Assembly (NCBI GenBank): GCA_042091375.1
Contig: JBELHO010000019.1
Location: 1-54,082 of the forward strand
Reading direction: 5' to 3'
DNA: 54,082 nt
DNA from: JBELHO01 sp042091375
Lineage (GTDB): Bacteria > Pseudomonadota > Gammaproteobacteria > Enterobacterales > Alteromonadaceae
A program made the position numbers and the translations under genes. The notes under the pieces were generated by a model, which had not been told where the DNA came from, searched no databases, and was given only the letters and a program-made list of their open reading frames with translations. The stretch's first letter is position 1, and each line of letters opens with the position of its first letter. Positions 33,542 to 43,300 of the stretch are shown one piece after another.

Positions 33542-35139
33542 AAGTTGATCACAAGTCATTTGCTGTAGGTTTACTCTTGGGCTGCTGCTTTGCTCTGTTG
33601 GCCTATCTATTTTTACCAAAAAACAATAATACCATCACTGAAAAAAATATGGCTGAACAGCCACTTTACTGGGTTGCCCCCATGGATCCTAATTATCGCA
33701 GAGAGCAACCGGGCAAATCGCCGATGGGTATGGATCTGGTGCCAGTATTTGCTGAAGACAAACAAAGTGCATTAGCGCCGGAAACCGGTAGCATAAATAT
33801 TGCCCCTCACGTCATTAATAATTTAGGTGTTCGACTGGCAGAGGTTGAATATAAGCCTTTGCAGCCGACCATTAATACCGTTGGCTTTGTCAGTGTAGAT
33901 GAAGATAGGTTAATTCATATTCACCCTCGTGTGGCTGGATGGGTAGAAAAACTCTACGTTGAAGCTGTCGGCGATGAAGTTGTCAAGGATCAACCCTTAT
34001 ACGATATATACTCACCCGAATTGGTCAATGCGCAACAAGAGTTGCTCTTGGCGTTAGACAATAAAAATCCTCAGTTGATCACTGCCGCAGAAAACCGTTT
34101 GACTACTTTAGGTTTATCGGTTGCAGCGATGAACAAGCTAAAGGTCAGTAAAAAGATTCAACGCACTATGACCTTATTTGCCGAGCAAAGTGGTGTGGTC
34201 AGCAGTTTAACGGTAAGAGATGGGTTTTATGTTAAGCCGGATACCATGATGCTATCAATTGTCGATCTCACCAGTGTTTGGGTTAAAGCTGAGTTATTTG
34301 AGCGGCAAGTGCCACAAGTATCTATTGGTGATAAAGTCACCATGACGGTAGATTACTTAGCCAATAAACAGTGGCAAGGTGACATAGATCACATTCACCC
34401 TATGATCAATCCTAAAACCCGGACCAACGTTGTGCGTTTGCGTTTTGACAACAGCCGTGGCGATTTAAAACCTAATATGCTGGCCTATATAAACATTGAT
34501 AGCAATGATCACCAGCCGACTATAGTCATACCCAAAGAAGCGTTGATCCGCACAGGTAAGCAAGATCGCGTGGTGTTGTCACTGGGTAACGGTAACTTTA
34601 AATCTGTTGCAGTGGTTGTCGGCCGATTTGACCAAGCCCATGCAGAAATATTATCTGGATTATCGGCTGGTGAACAAGTGGTCAGTTCAGCACAATTTCT
34701 GCTTGATTCCGAGTCAAGTAAAAGCTCTGATTTTAAACGGATGGCAGCCGATAATACAAAGCAAAATACTATGGCAGAGGCAAATCACCCTCAGCATTCA
34801 AGTTCGGCAACAGCCACTGTTGATAATGTCAGTCGGGCCACAGTTAATGGTACTATTAACCTTGTAAACATTGCTGATATGACAATAAACATTAGCCGAG
34901 AGGCCATTGTAAAGTGGCAACGGCCGGCTGCTACCATGGATTTTAGGTTGAGTAAAAATATTCAACTATCGGTATTATCGACATTGGCGGCAGACATGCA
35001 GGTGACGTTTACTTTCGAAATTCAGCAAGGTGATTTTATTATCACTGACATAGCGCCGACAGCACAGACTGATGAACATCATGAACATCATGAACATCAT
35101 GAACATCATGATCATAAAATGCCTTTGCATCAGGAGTAA
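33538..35139 (+). CDS. CusB-type adaptor with fused degenerate CusF-like domain and His tail
   Basis: Periplasmic adaptor of 533 aa. Parts in order: N-terminal helix (about 8-28); heavy-metal-binding domain (about 42-68, YWVAPMDPNYRREQPGKSPMGMDLVPVF); CusB core (about 80-400) with VAGWVEKLYVEAVGDEV and KTRTNVVRLRFDN; CusF-like domain (about 435-510); and a His-rich C-terminus (HHEHHEHHEHHDHK). In the CusF-like part the copper ligands of E. coli CusF are only half kept: Trp and the last Met of W..PxxTM remain, while the His becomes Arg (ISREAI) and the first Met becomes Ala (WQRPAATM). It passes Cu(I)/Ag(I) to the RND pump. Overlaps the TolC-like gene by 4 bp. Confidence 0.9.
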   Translation: MKVDHKSFAVGLLLGCCFALLAYLFLPKNNNTITEKNMAEQPLYWVAPMDPNYRREQPGKSPMGMDLVPVFAEDKQSALAPETGSINIAPHVINNLGVRLAEVEYKPLQPTINTVGFVSVDEDRLIHIHPRVAGWVEKLYVEAVGDEVVKDQPLYDIYSPELVNAQQELLLALDNKNPQLITAAENRLTTLGLSVAAMNKLKVSKKIQRTMTLFAEQSGVVSSLTVRDGFYVKPDTMMLSIVDLTSVWVKAELFERQVPQVSIGDKVTMTVDYLANKQWQGDIDHIHPMINPKTRTNVVRLRFDNSRGDLKPNMLAYINIDSNDHQPTIVIPKEALIRTGKQDRVVLSLGNGNFKSVAVVVGRFDQAHAEILSGLSAGEQVVSSAQFLLDSESSKSSDFKRMAADNTKQNTMAEANHPQHSSSATATVDNVSRATVNGTINLVNIADMTINISREAIVKWQRPAATMDFRLSKNIQLSVLSTLAADMQVTFTFEIQQGDFIITDIAPTAQTDEHHEHHEHHEHHDHKMPLHQE

Positions 35140-35145
35140 ACTGTG

Positions 35146-38100
35146 ATGATCAAATCCATTATCCGCTGGTCAGTATACCATCGTTTTTTTGTACTCCTAG
35201 CTTGTAGTTTATTGGTGGTGTTGGGCTTGTATTCGGTAAAACACACTGCCGTTGATGCCTTGCCTGACTTATCTGATGTACAAGTGATTATTAAAACCAG
35301 TTATGCCGGTCAGGCACCACAAGTGGTTGAAGATCAAGTGACTTATCCATTAAGCACGGCTATGTTATCAGTGCCGGGGGCAGAAACTGTTAGGGGCTAT
35401 TCTTTTTTTGGTGACTCCTATGTCTACGTTATTTTCGATGCCGATACCGATGTCTATTGGGCGCGTTCACGGGTTCTTGAATATTTAAGTCAAGTATTGC
35501 CGAGCTTACCAGATAAAGCTAAACCTCAGCTTGGTCCAGATGCCACTGGCGTTGGTTGGATCTATTTATATGCATTAGTCGATAACAGCGGTCAACACGA
35601 TTTAAGTCAATTGCGAAGCATACAGGATTGGTTTTTAAAATATGAACTTCAAACGGTATCAGGCGTTTCTGAGGTTACTGCCTTGGGAGGTATGGTCAAA
35701 CAATACCAAGTCAAAGTAAATCCTCAGAAATTACGGGCGTTTGCAATGCCCCTATCACATATTCAGGTGGCTATTCAGCAAGGTAATCAAGAAATAGGCG
35801 CATCAGTGATTGAGATGGCTGAAGCCGAATATATGGTGCGCACAACAGGCTATATACAAGGTGTAGAAGATCTAGAAAATATTCCTCTGGGCAGCGATCA
35901 CAATGGTACCCCCTTGTTGTTAAAAAATGTTGCTGATATTACTACCGGCCCACAAATGCGCCGTGGGCTTGCTGAACTCAATGGCCAAGGAGAAGTCGTT
36001 GGCGGTATTGTGGTGATGAGAAATGGTGAAAATGCACAACGTGTTATTGAAGGTATCAAAGGTAAACTTGAGCAACTGCAAAAGGGCTTACCAGATGGCG
36101 TGGAGATCGTCACTGTTTATGATCGTTCAACCTTAATTGATCGTGCTGTCGATAATCTCAGTACTAAGTTATTGCAAGAATTTGCGGTAGTAGCGCTGGT
36201 TTGTATGATTTTCCTATTTCATATTCGTTCGTCTTTGGTGGCGATCATCAGTTTACCCGTTGGTATATTGACCGCGTTTATTGTAATGCATATGCAAGGA
36301 CTTAATGCCAATATCATGTCTTTGGGGGGGATTGCTATTGCCATTGGCGCCATGGTCGATGGGGCTATTGTGATGATCGAAAATATGCACAAACACATGG
36401 AAAAAACACCTTTAAGCAAAGATAACCGCTGGCAACTCGTGATCAACTCAGCCAGTGAGGTGGGGCCCGCACTGTTTTTTAGTCTGCTGATCATTACCGT
36501 CAGTTTTGTTCCCGTCTTTACCCTAGAGGCACAGGAGGGACGAATGTTCTCACCTCTGGCTTTTACCAAAACTTATGCCATGGCCGCATCAGCTGCCCTT
36601 GCCATTACTTTAGTACCAGTGCTTATGGGCTATTTTATTCGCGGCAAGGTACGCTCTGAGCGGCGAAATCCGGTGAATAGATTGTTGATCGCCATTTACT
36701 TACCCATATTGAGAACTGTACTTAGCTTCCCTAAGTCAACATTAATAGCAGCGTTACTACTCATCTACCTAGGCACTTGGCCATTGGATAAGATCGGCAG
36801 TGAATTTATTCCTTCACTTGATGAAGGTGATATTATGTACATGCCCACCACTTACCCAGGTATTTCCATTGGACAGGCTCGACAATTATTGCAACAAACC
36901 GATAAATTAATTGCTCAGGTGCCTGAAGTGAGCACTGTATTTGGCAAAGTAGGGCGCGCAGAAACAGCCACTGATCCGGCGCCGTTAACCATGATCGAAA
37001 GTTATATTCAATTAAAACCCCGTTCGCAATGGCGTGAAGGCATGACCTTGGAGAAATTGAAACAACAGCTGGATCAAACCGTAAAGCTACCCGGTGTCAC
37101 CAATGCTTGGGTGATGCCAATAAAAACCCGTATTGATATGTTGACTACTGGCATTAAAACCCCTGTTGGTATCAAAGTCGCTGGCCCCGACCTGGCGGTA
37201 ATTCAAGAGCTTGGCAAACAACTTGAAACCATTATCAGTAAGGTACCGGGAACCGCATCGGTTTATTCTGAGCGAGTTGCTGGCGGGCGTTACATAAAAG
37301 TCGACATAAAAAGGCAAAAAGCAGCGCGTTATGGTCTGAATATAAGTGATATTCAACAAGTGGTTGCCACGGCTATTGGAGGAATGAATATCACTCAGAC
37401 CGTTGAGGGTTTAGAGCGTTATCCGGTGAATTTACGCTACCCACAAGATTATCGAGATTCACCTGAGCAATTAGCTCTGTTGCCAATAGTAACGCCAAAC
37501 GGCTTAACGATTTCTTTAGCCGATGTTGCTGATGTCTATATTGAGGACGGACCTGCAGGAATAAAGTCAGAAAATGCACGCCTCAATGGTTGGACTTTTA
37601 TTGATACTGAACAGGCTAATATCGGCCAGTATGTAGTTAGCGCCAAACAAGCGGTCAACAAACACTTGAACTTACCTGCTGGCTACTCTGTTAGTTGGGC
37701 TGGACAATATGAATACATGCAAAGAGCACAACAAAAATTGAATTATGTGATCCCGTTAACCCTAGCTATTATCATCATCTTATTGTATTTAAACTTTAAC
37801 AATGTCATCGAAGTATTGCTTATCCTTGGCAGTTTACCGTTGGCCTTAGTTGGCAGTATTTGGTTGATGTATTTTCAGGGGTATCAATTTTCGGTTGCCG
37901 TCGCTGTCGGCTTTATTGCCTTGGCTGGCGTTGCCGTTGAAATAAGTGTTATTATGCTGGTTTACCTCAATCAAGCATACCAAAGCATGTTGCTCGAACA
38001 TAAACAAAATAATTTAGCTGTCAATAAACAAGCCGTGTTCAATGCGGTAATAGCTGGCGCTGGTTTACGGGTTCGTCCAGTAATAATGACCGCGGCAGTG

Positions 38101-38274
38101 ATCATTGTTGGTTTGTTGCCTATTCTCTATGGTCAAGGCACGGGTTCAGAAATTATGAGCCGTATCGCAGCACCTATGGTTGGCGGTATGTTAAGTGCTG
38201 TGTTGTTAACTTTATTAGTGTTGCCGGTATTGTTTTATGTGTGGCGATGCGCAGCTCATAAGCAAAAAAAGTAA
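35146..38274 (+). CDS. cusA: CusA-type Cu(I)/Ag(I) RND efflux pump
   Basis: Inner-membrane proton-driven heavy-metal pump of about 1042 aa with twelve helices. The three periplasmic methionines used by E. coli CusA to bind Cu(I)/Ag(I) are in matching contexts: DIMYMPTTYPG, PLTMIESYIQL and RIDMLTTGIKTP. The TM4 proton-relay Asp is in GAMVDGAIVMIENMHKHME. These point to monovalent copper/silver rather than Zn/Co/Cd. ATG 35146 lies nine bases after GGAG; GTG 35143 is an alternative. Follows the adaptor by 6 bp. Confidence 0.94.
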   Translation: MIKSIIRWSVYHRFFVLLACSLLVVLGLYSVKHTAVDALPDLSDVQVIIKTSYAGQAPQVVEDQVTYPLSTAMLSVPGAETVRGYSFFGDSYVYVIFDADTDVYWARSRVLEYLSQVLPSLPDKAKPQLGPDATGVGWIYLYALVDNSGQHDLSQLRSIQDWFLKYELQTVSGVSEVTALGGMVKQYQVKVNPQKLRAFAMPLSHIQVAIQQGNQEIGASVIEMAEAEYMVRTTGYIQGVEDLENIPLGSDHNGTPLLLKNVADITTGPQMRRGLAELNGQGEVVGGIVVMRNGENAQRVIEGIKGKLEQLQKGLPDGVEIVTVYDRSTLIDRAVDNLSTKLLQEFAVVALVCMIFLFHIRSSLVAIISLPVGILTAFIVMHMQGLNANIMSLGGIAIAIGAMVDGAIVMIENMHKHMEKTPLSKDNRWQLVINSASEVGPALFFSLLIITVSFVPVFTLEAQEGRMFSPLAFTKTYAMAASAALAITLVPVLMGYFIRGKVRSERRNPVNRLLIAIYLPILRTVLSFPKSTLIAALLLIYLGTWPLDKIGSEFIPSLDEGDIMYMPTTYPGISIGQARQLLQQTDKLIAQVPEVSTVFGKVGRAETATDPAPLTMIESYIQLKPRSQWREGMTLEKLKQQLDQTVKLPGVTNAWVMPIKTRIDMLTTGIKTPVGIKVAGPDLAVIQELGKQLETIISKVPGTASVYSERVAGGRYIKVDIKRQKAARYGLNISDIQQVVATAIGGMNITQTVEGLERYPVNLRYPQDYRDSPEQLALLPIVTPNGLTISLADVADVYIEDGPAGIKSENARLNGWTFIDTEQANIGQYVVSAKQAVNKHLNLPAGYSVSWAGQYEYMQRAQQKLNYVIPLTLAIIIILLYLNFNNVIEVLLILGSLPLALVGSIWLMYFQGYQFSVAVAVGFIALAGVAVEISVIMLVYLNQAYQSMLLEHKQNNLAVNKQAVFNAVIAGAGLRVRPVIMTAAVIIVGLLPILYGQGTGSEIMSRIAAPMVGGMLSAVLLTLLVLPVLFYVWRCAAHKQKK

Positions 38275-38316
38275 CAAATACAACAAATTCAATAAAAGCA
38301 GGCAGCCAATTTACCC

Positions 38317-39039
38317 GTGAAGTTAATTAAATTCAGTCAAAAATATCACAAGTGGTTAATGTTGTTTTTAGGCGCTCAATTTGTTATCTGGTCGGTAACG
38401 GGTGCCTACATGGTATTTGTTGATCTGGGTTATATTCACGGCAATAGTTTAGTAAAAGTTCACCAAAATAAAATTTCGCCAGCAAATATTAACTACTCTT
38501 TAGCGGAGTTAACGATTAGCTACCCACAAGCCAGAGATATCAGTATTGGTAAGTTTATTAATCAAGACGTTTATCGCTTTGTTGAGGGAGAAAAAACCTA
38601 CCTTGTCGATGCCAGTAATGGCAAGTTAATGTCGCCACTATCGAAAGCGCAGATTGTTGCAGCCGGGCAACATTATTACGCTGGCGATGCCAAGATCATT
38701 GATGTTGAATTGATCACCGCTGATCCGCCATTTGAGTTAAATCAACGCCACTTACCTGCTTGGCGAATTGATTTTGATAATTTTCAAGCCGCGACTTTAT
38801 ATATATCAGCACAACACGGTGGCCTTGTTGGCAAAAGGCACAGGTTTTGGCGAATATTTGACTGGATGTTTCGCTTGCACATTATGGATTATGGCGATGC
38901 GCAAAACTCTGGTAATAAGTTACTGATGTTCATCACGCTTTTCGCTATTGTTGGCTGTTTTACCGGCTTATTTTTAGTTTATGCGAAAGTGCTCCGGGGC
39001 AAGGTAAGGTATTTTGTTAGCAGCAAAGACAAGCTATGA
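38317..39039 (+). CDS. PepSY-domain membrane protein 1
   Basis: Protein of 240 aa with an N-terminal helix (about 13-35, KWLMLFLGAQFVIWSVTGAYM) and a C-terminal helix (about 205-227) around a periplasmic PepSY-like region (about 60-180). The phrase RLHIMDYGDAQNSGNK before the last helix is typical of the PepSY-associated TM family. Start GTG 38317 (MKLIKFSQKYHKW), 42 bp after cusA, and overlap of 4 bp with the next gene. Function unknown; position suggests a role in copper handling, which is inference. Confidence 0.75.
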   Translation: MKLIKFSQKYHKWLMLFLGAQFVIWSVTGAYMVFVDLGYIHGNSLVKVHQNKISPANINYSLAELTISYPQARDISIGKFINQDVYRFVEGEKTYLVDASNGKLMSPLSKAQIVAAGQHYYAGDAKIIDVELITADPPFELNQRHLPAWRIDFDNFQAATLYISAQHGGLVGKRHRFWRIFDWMFRLHIMDYGDAQNSGNKLLMFITLFAIVGCFTGLFLVYAKVLRGKVRYFVSSKDKL

Positions 39040-39746
39040 ATAGTTTAAAAAAGATCCATAAGTGGGCATCAGTTATCGTCGGTTTACAAATGCTGGTATG
39101 GCTGGGGAGCGGTTTATACTTTAATCTTGTCGACAGAGCCACAGCTAAGGGTAAAACTTATTATGCTCCCGTAGTGCACAACAGTGATGTTGCTTATCAG
39201 CAACTGATAGAGCCGGCTTTGATTGTCGACAAATTTCCCGCCAGTATGTCGCTGCGCTTGATTCATTTACTCGATAAACCATACTATTTATTGCAACACC
39301 AAGCGACCTTGTATTCCCATGCAAAAAACACCTTTACTTTAGTTGATGCGACAAGCGCTGAAGCGGTTAGCATAGACGCTGAATTCGCTAGCGCACTGGC
39401 TTTGCAATCATACACAGGCATAGAAGAGCCGAGCTCGGTAACCTTGTTATTACCGCCAATAGCTGATTTTCCCAAACAAAAAAATGCTTTATGGCAAGTC
39501 AATTTCGCCAATAATATAAACACCAGTGTATACATTAATGCTCAATCGGGTCAGTTAGTTGGTCACAGTGACGATGAAAAGCGATTAGCTGATTTTTTTT
39601 ATATGCTACATTTTATGGATTACGGCAAACTTGGTGGCTTCAATAGTGTACAAGTGATGGTATTTGCTTTCATTGCCTTATGGCTGTCTTTTAGCGGGGT
39701 TTATTGGAGTTATCATTTATTGTGCCGTGGCGGTTATCGGCTTTGA
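39036..39746 (+). CDS. PepSY-domain membrane protein 2
   Basis: Protein of 236 aa with the same plan as its neighbour: N-terminal helix (about 7-30, HKWASVIVGLQMLVWLGSG), a periplasmic middle part with WQVNFANNINTSVYINAQSGQLVG, and LHFMDYGKLGGFNS before the C-terminal helix. The two are distant paralogues and probably form a pair, given the 4-bp overlap. It ends the cus-PepSY cluster. No catalytic residues are recognisable. Confidence 0.72.
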   Translation: MNSLKKIHKWASVIVGLQMLVWLGSGLYFNLVDRATAKGKTYYAPVVHNSDVAYQQLIEPALIVDKFPASMSLRLIHLLDKPYYLLQHQATLYSHAKNTFTLVDATSAEAVSIDAEFASALALQSYTGIEEPSSVTLLLPPIADFPKQKNALWQVNFANNINTSVYINAQSGQLVGHSDDEKRLADFFYMLHFMDYGKLGGFNSVQVMVFAFIALWLSFSGVYWSYHLLCRGGYRL

Positions 39747-40087
39747 GTGATTTCTTATTATTGCTCTGCCATTTGTTTTGTGCAGTTGTCTTGATTGACT
39801 AAATTTAAGCTGTTATCTGCTTTTTATTGCCCTTGCAATTACCTAATTTCAATAAACTCGATAACAATTAGCTATTGTAACTAGCAAAGCAAGGTTTTAC
39901 AGGTATAATATGCGAGCAAAATTTTGTAATACATTATTTTGCTTTTTTTAAAATTGCTTTAAAGAAAATTAATCAATCCAAACTGTATAATTTTTTGTTC
40001 AACTTTGAGTGGTTTACAGGTTGCTTTTAGTGAATAAATAATTGTACAGATTGGTTAACGTACTAAAATTATAAGGAACACTATTAC
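39747..40087. other. 341-bp region before pnp
   Basis: AT-rich spacer with no ORF of note. It contains a perfect TATAAT (39904-39909), without a clear -35 partner, and the terminator-like hairpin at 39915-39949. The pnp leader of E. coli is cleaved by RNase III for autoregulation; I cannot see a long duplex of that kind here. Confidence 0.55.
39915..39949 (+). terminator. Terminator-like hairpin upstream of pnp
   Basis: Arms AGCAAAAT (39915-39922) and ATTTTGCT (39936-39943) are followed by a T-run to 39949. It may end transcripts of the PepSY genes. AT-rich, so only moderately convincing. Confidence 0.45.
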
Positions 40088-42202
40088 ATGTTCAACCCCG
40101 TAACTAAAACATTTGAATTTGGTCAACACACAGTCACTTTAGAAACCGGTACTATCGCCCGTCAAGCGAGTTGTGCGGTCATGGCCAGCATGGATGACAC
40201 CTCGGTATTGGTTTCTGTTGTTGGTAAAAAAGAGGCCAAAGAAGGTCAAGACTTTTTTCCACTAACCGTAAATTACCAAGAGCGTACTTATGCTGCAGGT
40301 AAAATACCTGGTGGATTTTTTAAACGAGAAGGGCGTCCTTCTGAAGAAGAAACACTAATTGCTCGTCTTATTGACCGTCCTATTCGTCCTCTTTTCCCTG
40401 AGGGTTTCACCAATGAAGTTCAGGTGATCATTACTGTTGTTTCGGCGAATCCTGAAATTTCACCTGATATTATTTCGCTATTGGGTACATCAGCAGCATT
40501 AGCTATTTCTGGTATGCCGTTTAGTGGTCCGGTAGGGGCTGCAAGAGTGGGTTATACCGATGGACAATATATCCTCAACCCATTGCAATCTGAGTTGTCT
40601 AGTTCACAACTTGATCTCGTAGTATCAGGTACTGAATCTGCTGTACTTATGGTTGAATCAGAAGCTGACGTGCTTTCTGAAGAAGTCATGCTTGGTGCTG
40701 TTGTTTATGGTCATGAACAAATGCAAACCGCTATTACTGCTATTAAAGAAATGGCTGAAGAAGTGGGTAATGCCAAGTGGGATTGGCAGGCTCCAGTGAA
40801 AAATGCTGATTTAATTGCTAAAATCGCTGAACTTTCATCAGAGCAAGTCAATGAAGCATACCAAATTACCGAAAAAGCATCGCGTTATGAAAAAGTAGCG
40901 GAAATCCGTAACTCAGTAATTGAACAATTATTAGCTGAAGATGCAGAATTAAACGTGCAAGAAGCGAAAGATTTATTTCACGATTTAGAAAAATCTGTGG
41001 TACGCGGTCGCATAACACAGGGAGCACCTCGAATTGATGGACGCGATCCTGAAATGATCCGCGCTTTAGACGTGATGACGGGTGTTTTACCGAGAACTCA
41101 TGGCTCTGCTGTTTTCACCCGTGGTGAAACACAGGCATTAGTTACTGCTACCCTTGGCACACAGCGCGACGCCCAGCGCCTTGATACCATCATGGGTGAA
41201 AAGACTGATAACTTTATGCTGCACTATAATTTTCCTCCTTATTGTGTTGGCGAAACTGGCTTTGTCGGTTCACCTAAGCGCCGTGAAATTGGCCATGGTC
41301 GACTAGCCAAACGCGGCATGTTAGCGGTTATGCCTTCTGCTGAAGAATTTCCTTATGCAGTTCGCGTTGTATCGGAAATTACTGAATCAAATGGCTCTTC
41401 TTCAATGGCTTCTGTCTGTGGTACATCTTTGGCGTTGATGGATGCTGGTGTACCTATTAAGTCTTCTGTTGCCGGTATTGCCATGGGCTTAGTGAAAGAG
41501 GGTGATGATTTTGTGGTGTTGTCTGATATTTTAGGTGACGAAGATCACCTAGGTGACATGGACTTTAAAGTTGCTGGTACTACTGCTGGTATTACCGCAC
41601 TGCAAATGGACATCAAAATTGAGGGTATCACTCAAGAAATCATGCAAATTGCCTTAAATCAAGCAAAAGCAGCGCGTACTCATATTCTGTCAGTGATGGA
41701 TCAAGCCATTAATTCACATCGCGATGAAATATCAGAATTTGCTCCTCGTATTCATACGATGAAAGTATCGCAAGATAAAATTCGCGATATTATAGGTAAA
41801 GGTGGTGCGACTATTAGACAGTTGACCGAAGAAACTGGTACTACCATTGAAATTGAAGATGATGGTACAGTAAAAATCGCTGCCACTGATGGTGATCAGG
41901 CCAAAGATGCCATTGCTCGTATTACTGCATTAACTGCTGAAATTGAAGTGGGCTCGGTTTACCAAGGTAAAGTAGTGCGCATTGTTGATTTTGGAGCTTT
42001 TGTCAATGTACTTCCGGGTAAAGATGGCTTAGTGCATATTTCGCAAATATCTGAAGAACGCGTAAACGCTGTTACTGATGTGTTATCGGAAGGGCAAGAA
42101 GTGACGGTTAAAGTGCTTGAAGTGGATCGTCAAGGTCGAGTTCGCTTAAGTATTAAAGAAGCGATGGAAAAGTCGGCGGCACCTGTTACTGAAGGTGAAT
42201 AA
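40088..42202 (+). CDS. pnp: Polyribonucleotide nucleotidyltransferase
   Basis: 3'-5' phosphorolytic exoribonuclease of the RNA degradosome, 704 aa. There are two RNase PH domains (about 10-145 and 310-545), with the metal/catalytic Asp segment LGDEDHLGDMDFKVAGT in the second. A KH domain (about 555-610, RDIIGKGGATIRQLTEETG) and an S1 domain (about 620-690, GKVVRIVDFGAFVNVLPGKDGLVH) follow. Start ATG 40088 behind AAGGAAC. In E. coli it follows rpsO directly; here about 8.7 kb of cus/PepSY genes separate them. Confidence 0.98.
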   Translation: MFNPVTKTFEFGQHTVTLETGTIARQASCAVMASMDDTSVLVSVVGKKEAKEGQDFFPLTVNYQERTYAAGKIPGGFFKREGRPSEEETLIARLIDRPIRPLFPEGFTNEVQVIITVVSANPEISPDIISLLGTSAALAISGMPFSGPVGAARVGYTDGQYILNPLQSELSSSQLDLVVSGTESAVLMVESEADVLSEEVMLGAVVYGHEQMQTAITAIKEMAEEVGNAKWDWQAPVKNADLIAKIAELSSEQVNEAYQITEKASRYEKVAEIRNSVIEQLLAEDAELNVQEAKDLFHDLEKSVVRGRITQGAPRIDGRDPEMIRALDVMTGVLPRTHGSAVFTRGETQALVTATLGTQRDAQRLDTIMGEKTDNFMLHYNFPPYCVGETGFVGSPKRREIGHGRLAKRGMLAVMPSAEEFPYAVRVVSEITESNGSSSMASVCGTSLALMDAGVPIKSSVAGIAMGLVKEGDDFVVLSDILGDEDHLGDMDFKVAGTTAGITALQMDIKIEGITQEIMQIALNQAKAARTHILSVMDQAINSHRDEISEFAPRIHTMKVSQDKIRDIIGKGGATIRQLTEETGTTIEIEDDGTVKIAATDGDQAKDAIARITALTAEIEVGSVYQGKVVRIVDFGAFVNVLPGKDGLVHISQISEERVNAVTDVLSEGQEVTVKVLEVDRQGRVRLSIKEAMEKSAAPVTEGE

Positions 42203-42219
42203 GTAATTGTTGCTAAGCT

Positions 42220-42252
42220 ACAGTCAAATACATTATTAATGTATTTGACTGT
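42220..42252 (+). repeat. Perfect 14-bp inverted repeat after pnp
   Basis: ACAGTCAAATACAT (42220-42233), five-base loop, ATGTATTTGACTGT (42239-42252). No T-run follows, and a separate terminator lies 30 bp on, so this may be a 3'-end stabilising hairpin. Confidence 0.8.
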
Positions 42253-42279
42253 GCAATCAACAACGACAAAAATCCAAGT

Positions 42280-42311
42280 AAAAAAAGGGGCTATATGGCT
42301 CCTTTTTTTAT
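42280..42311 (+). terminator. pnp intrinsic terminator
   Basis: A-run then GGGGC, loop around TATATG, GCTCC with one G-U pair, then seven T. Closely resembles the rpsO terminator in layout. Confidence 0.82.
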
Positions 42312-42364
42312 ATACTTAAATTAGTCTTAAACAAAGTCTTCAAAAAAGGTTTTTCATTTTTGTG

Positions 42365-43276
42365 ATGTGGTTATCTAAAAAGTTAGGCTGTTTAGTTTGT
42401 TTATCTATGCTTTTAGCTATGCAAGGTTGTGCAACTAATCAATCAAGTGAAAATTCTTCGGTAGTGGGGCAATTAATCATTGCTGAGCCTTTACCGATCA
42501 ATTATAAAAGTGAAGTTGCTTTAGTGCGGATGTCAGAAATCATTCAACGCGCTGAAATTACTGACGCGCAACGGGCACAAATGTTTTATGATCGCGGCGT
42601 TATATACGATAGTGTTGGCTTGCGTTCTTTGGCTCGACTTGACTTTAACCGCGCCTTGAGATTAAAGCCAGACATGGTTGATGCCTATAACTTCATTGGT
42701 ATTCACTACATTCAATTGCAAGAATTTACCCAAGCATATGATGCTTTTGACTCGGCCATTGAATTGACTCCAGAGCACGAGTACGCCTTTTTAAATAGGG
42801 GAATTGCACTTTATTACGGCGGTCGCTCGCAATTAGCTGTTGATGACATTTTGAACTTTTATCAACGGCAAACCGATGATCCTTATCGGTTGCTATGGCT
42901 TTATTTGGTTGAACGTGAAATCGATGCAGGTAAAGCTTTAGAAAACCTCAAGCTGCGTTCTTCGCAAGTTTCTGCTAATTTATGGGCGAAACAAATTATT
43001 AAACTCTATTTAAACGAGATTTCTCAACAACAGTTTATTGCTTTACTCACCACTAATGTTCGCTCAAATGTGCAATTGACTGAGCGCCTTTGCGAAGCCT
43101 ATTTTTATTTGGGTAAACTCAATCAACTGCAAGGAAATGACAGCATTGCCGCTAACTTTTTCAAAATGGCGCTAAGTACTAACGTTTACGAGTTTGTTGA
43201 ACACCGTTATGCAAAATTAGAGCTAGATATTATGCGTTCACCTACGGTTTCACCTAGCACTAACGTCAATCAATAG
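42365..43276 (+). CDS. nlpI: Lipoprotein NlpI (TPR)
   Basis: Outer-membrane lipoprotein of 303 aa that in E. coli scaffolds murein endopeptidases with the protease Prc. The lipobox is LAMQGC (Cys22 from ATG 42365). TPR motifs include AQMFYDRGVIYDSVGLRSLARLDFNRAL, AYNFIGIHYIQLQEFTQAYDAFDSAI and AFLNRGIALYYGGR. GTG 42362 is a possible start one codon earlier. Position after pnp is the conserved gammaproteobacterial arrangement. Confidence 0.95.
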   Translation: MWLSKKLGCLVCLSMLLAMQGCATNQSSENSSVVGQLIIAEPLPINYKSEVALVRMSEIIQRAEITDAQRAQMFYDRGVIYDSVGLRSLARLDFNRALRLKPDMVDAYNFIGIHYIQLQEFTQAYDAFDSAIELTPEHEYAFLNRGIALYYGGRSQLAVDDILNFYQRQTDDPYRLLWLYLVEREIDAGKALENLKLRSSQVSANLWAKQIIKLYLNEISQQQFIALLTTNVRSNVQLTERLCEAYFYLGKLNQLQGNDSIAANFFKMALSTNVYEFVEHRYAKLELDIMRSPTVSPSTNVNQ

Positions 43277-43300
43277 ACAGTAATTAACCTTAGATTGATA

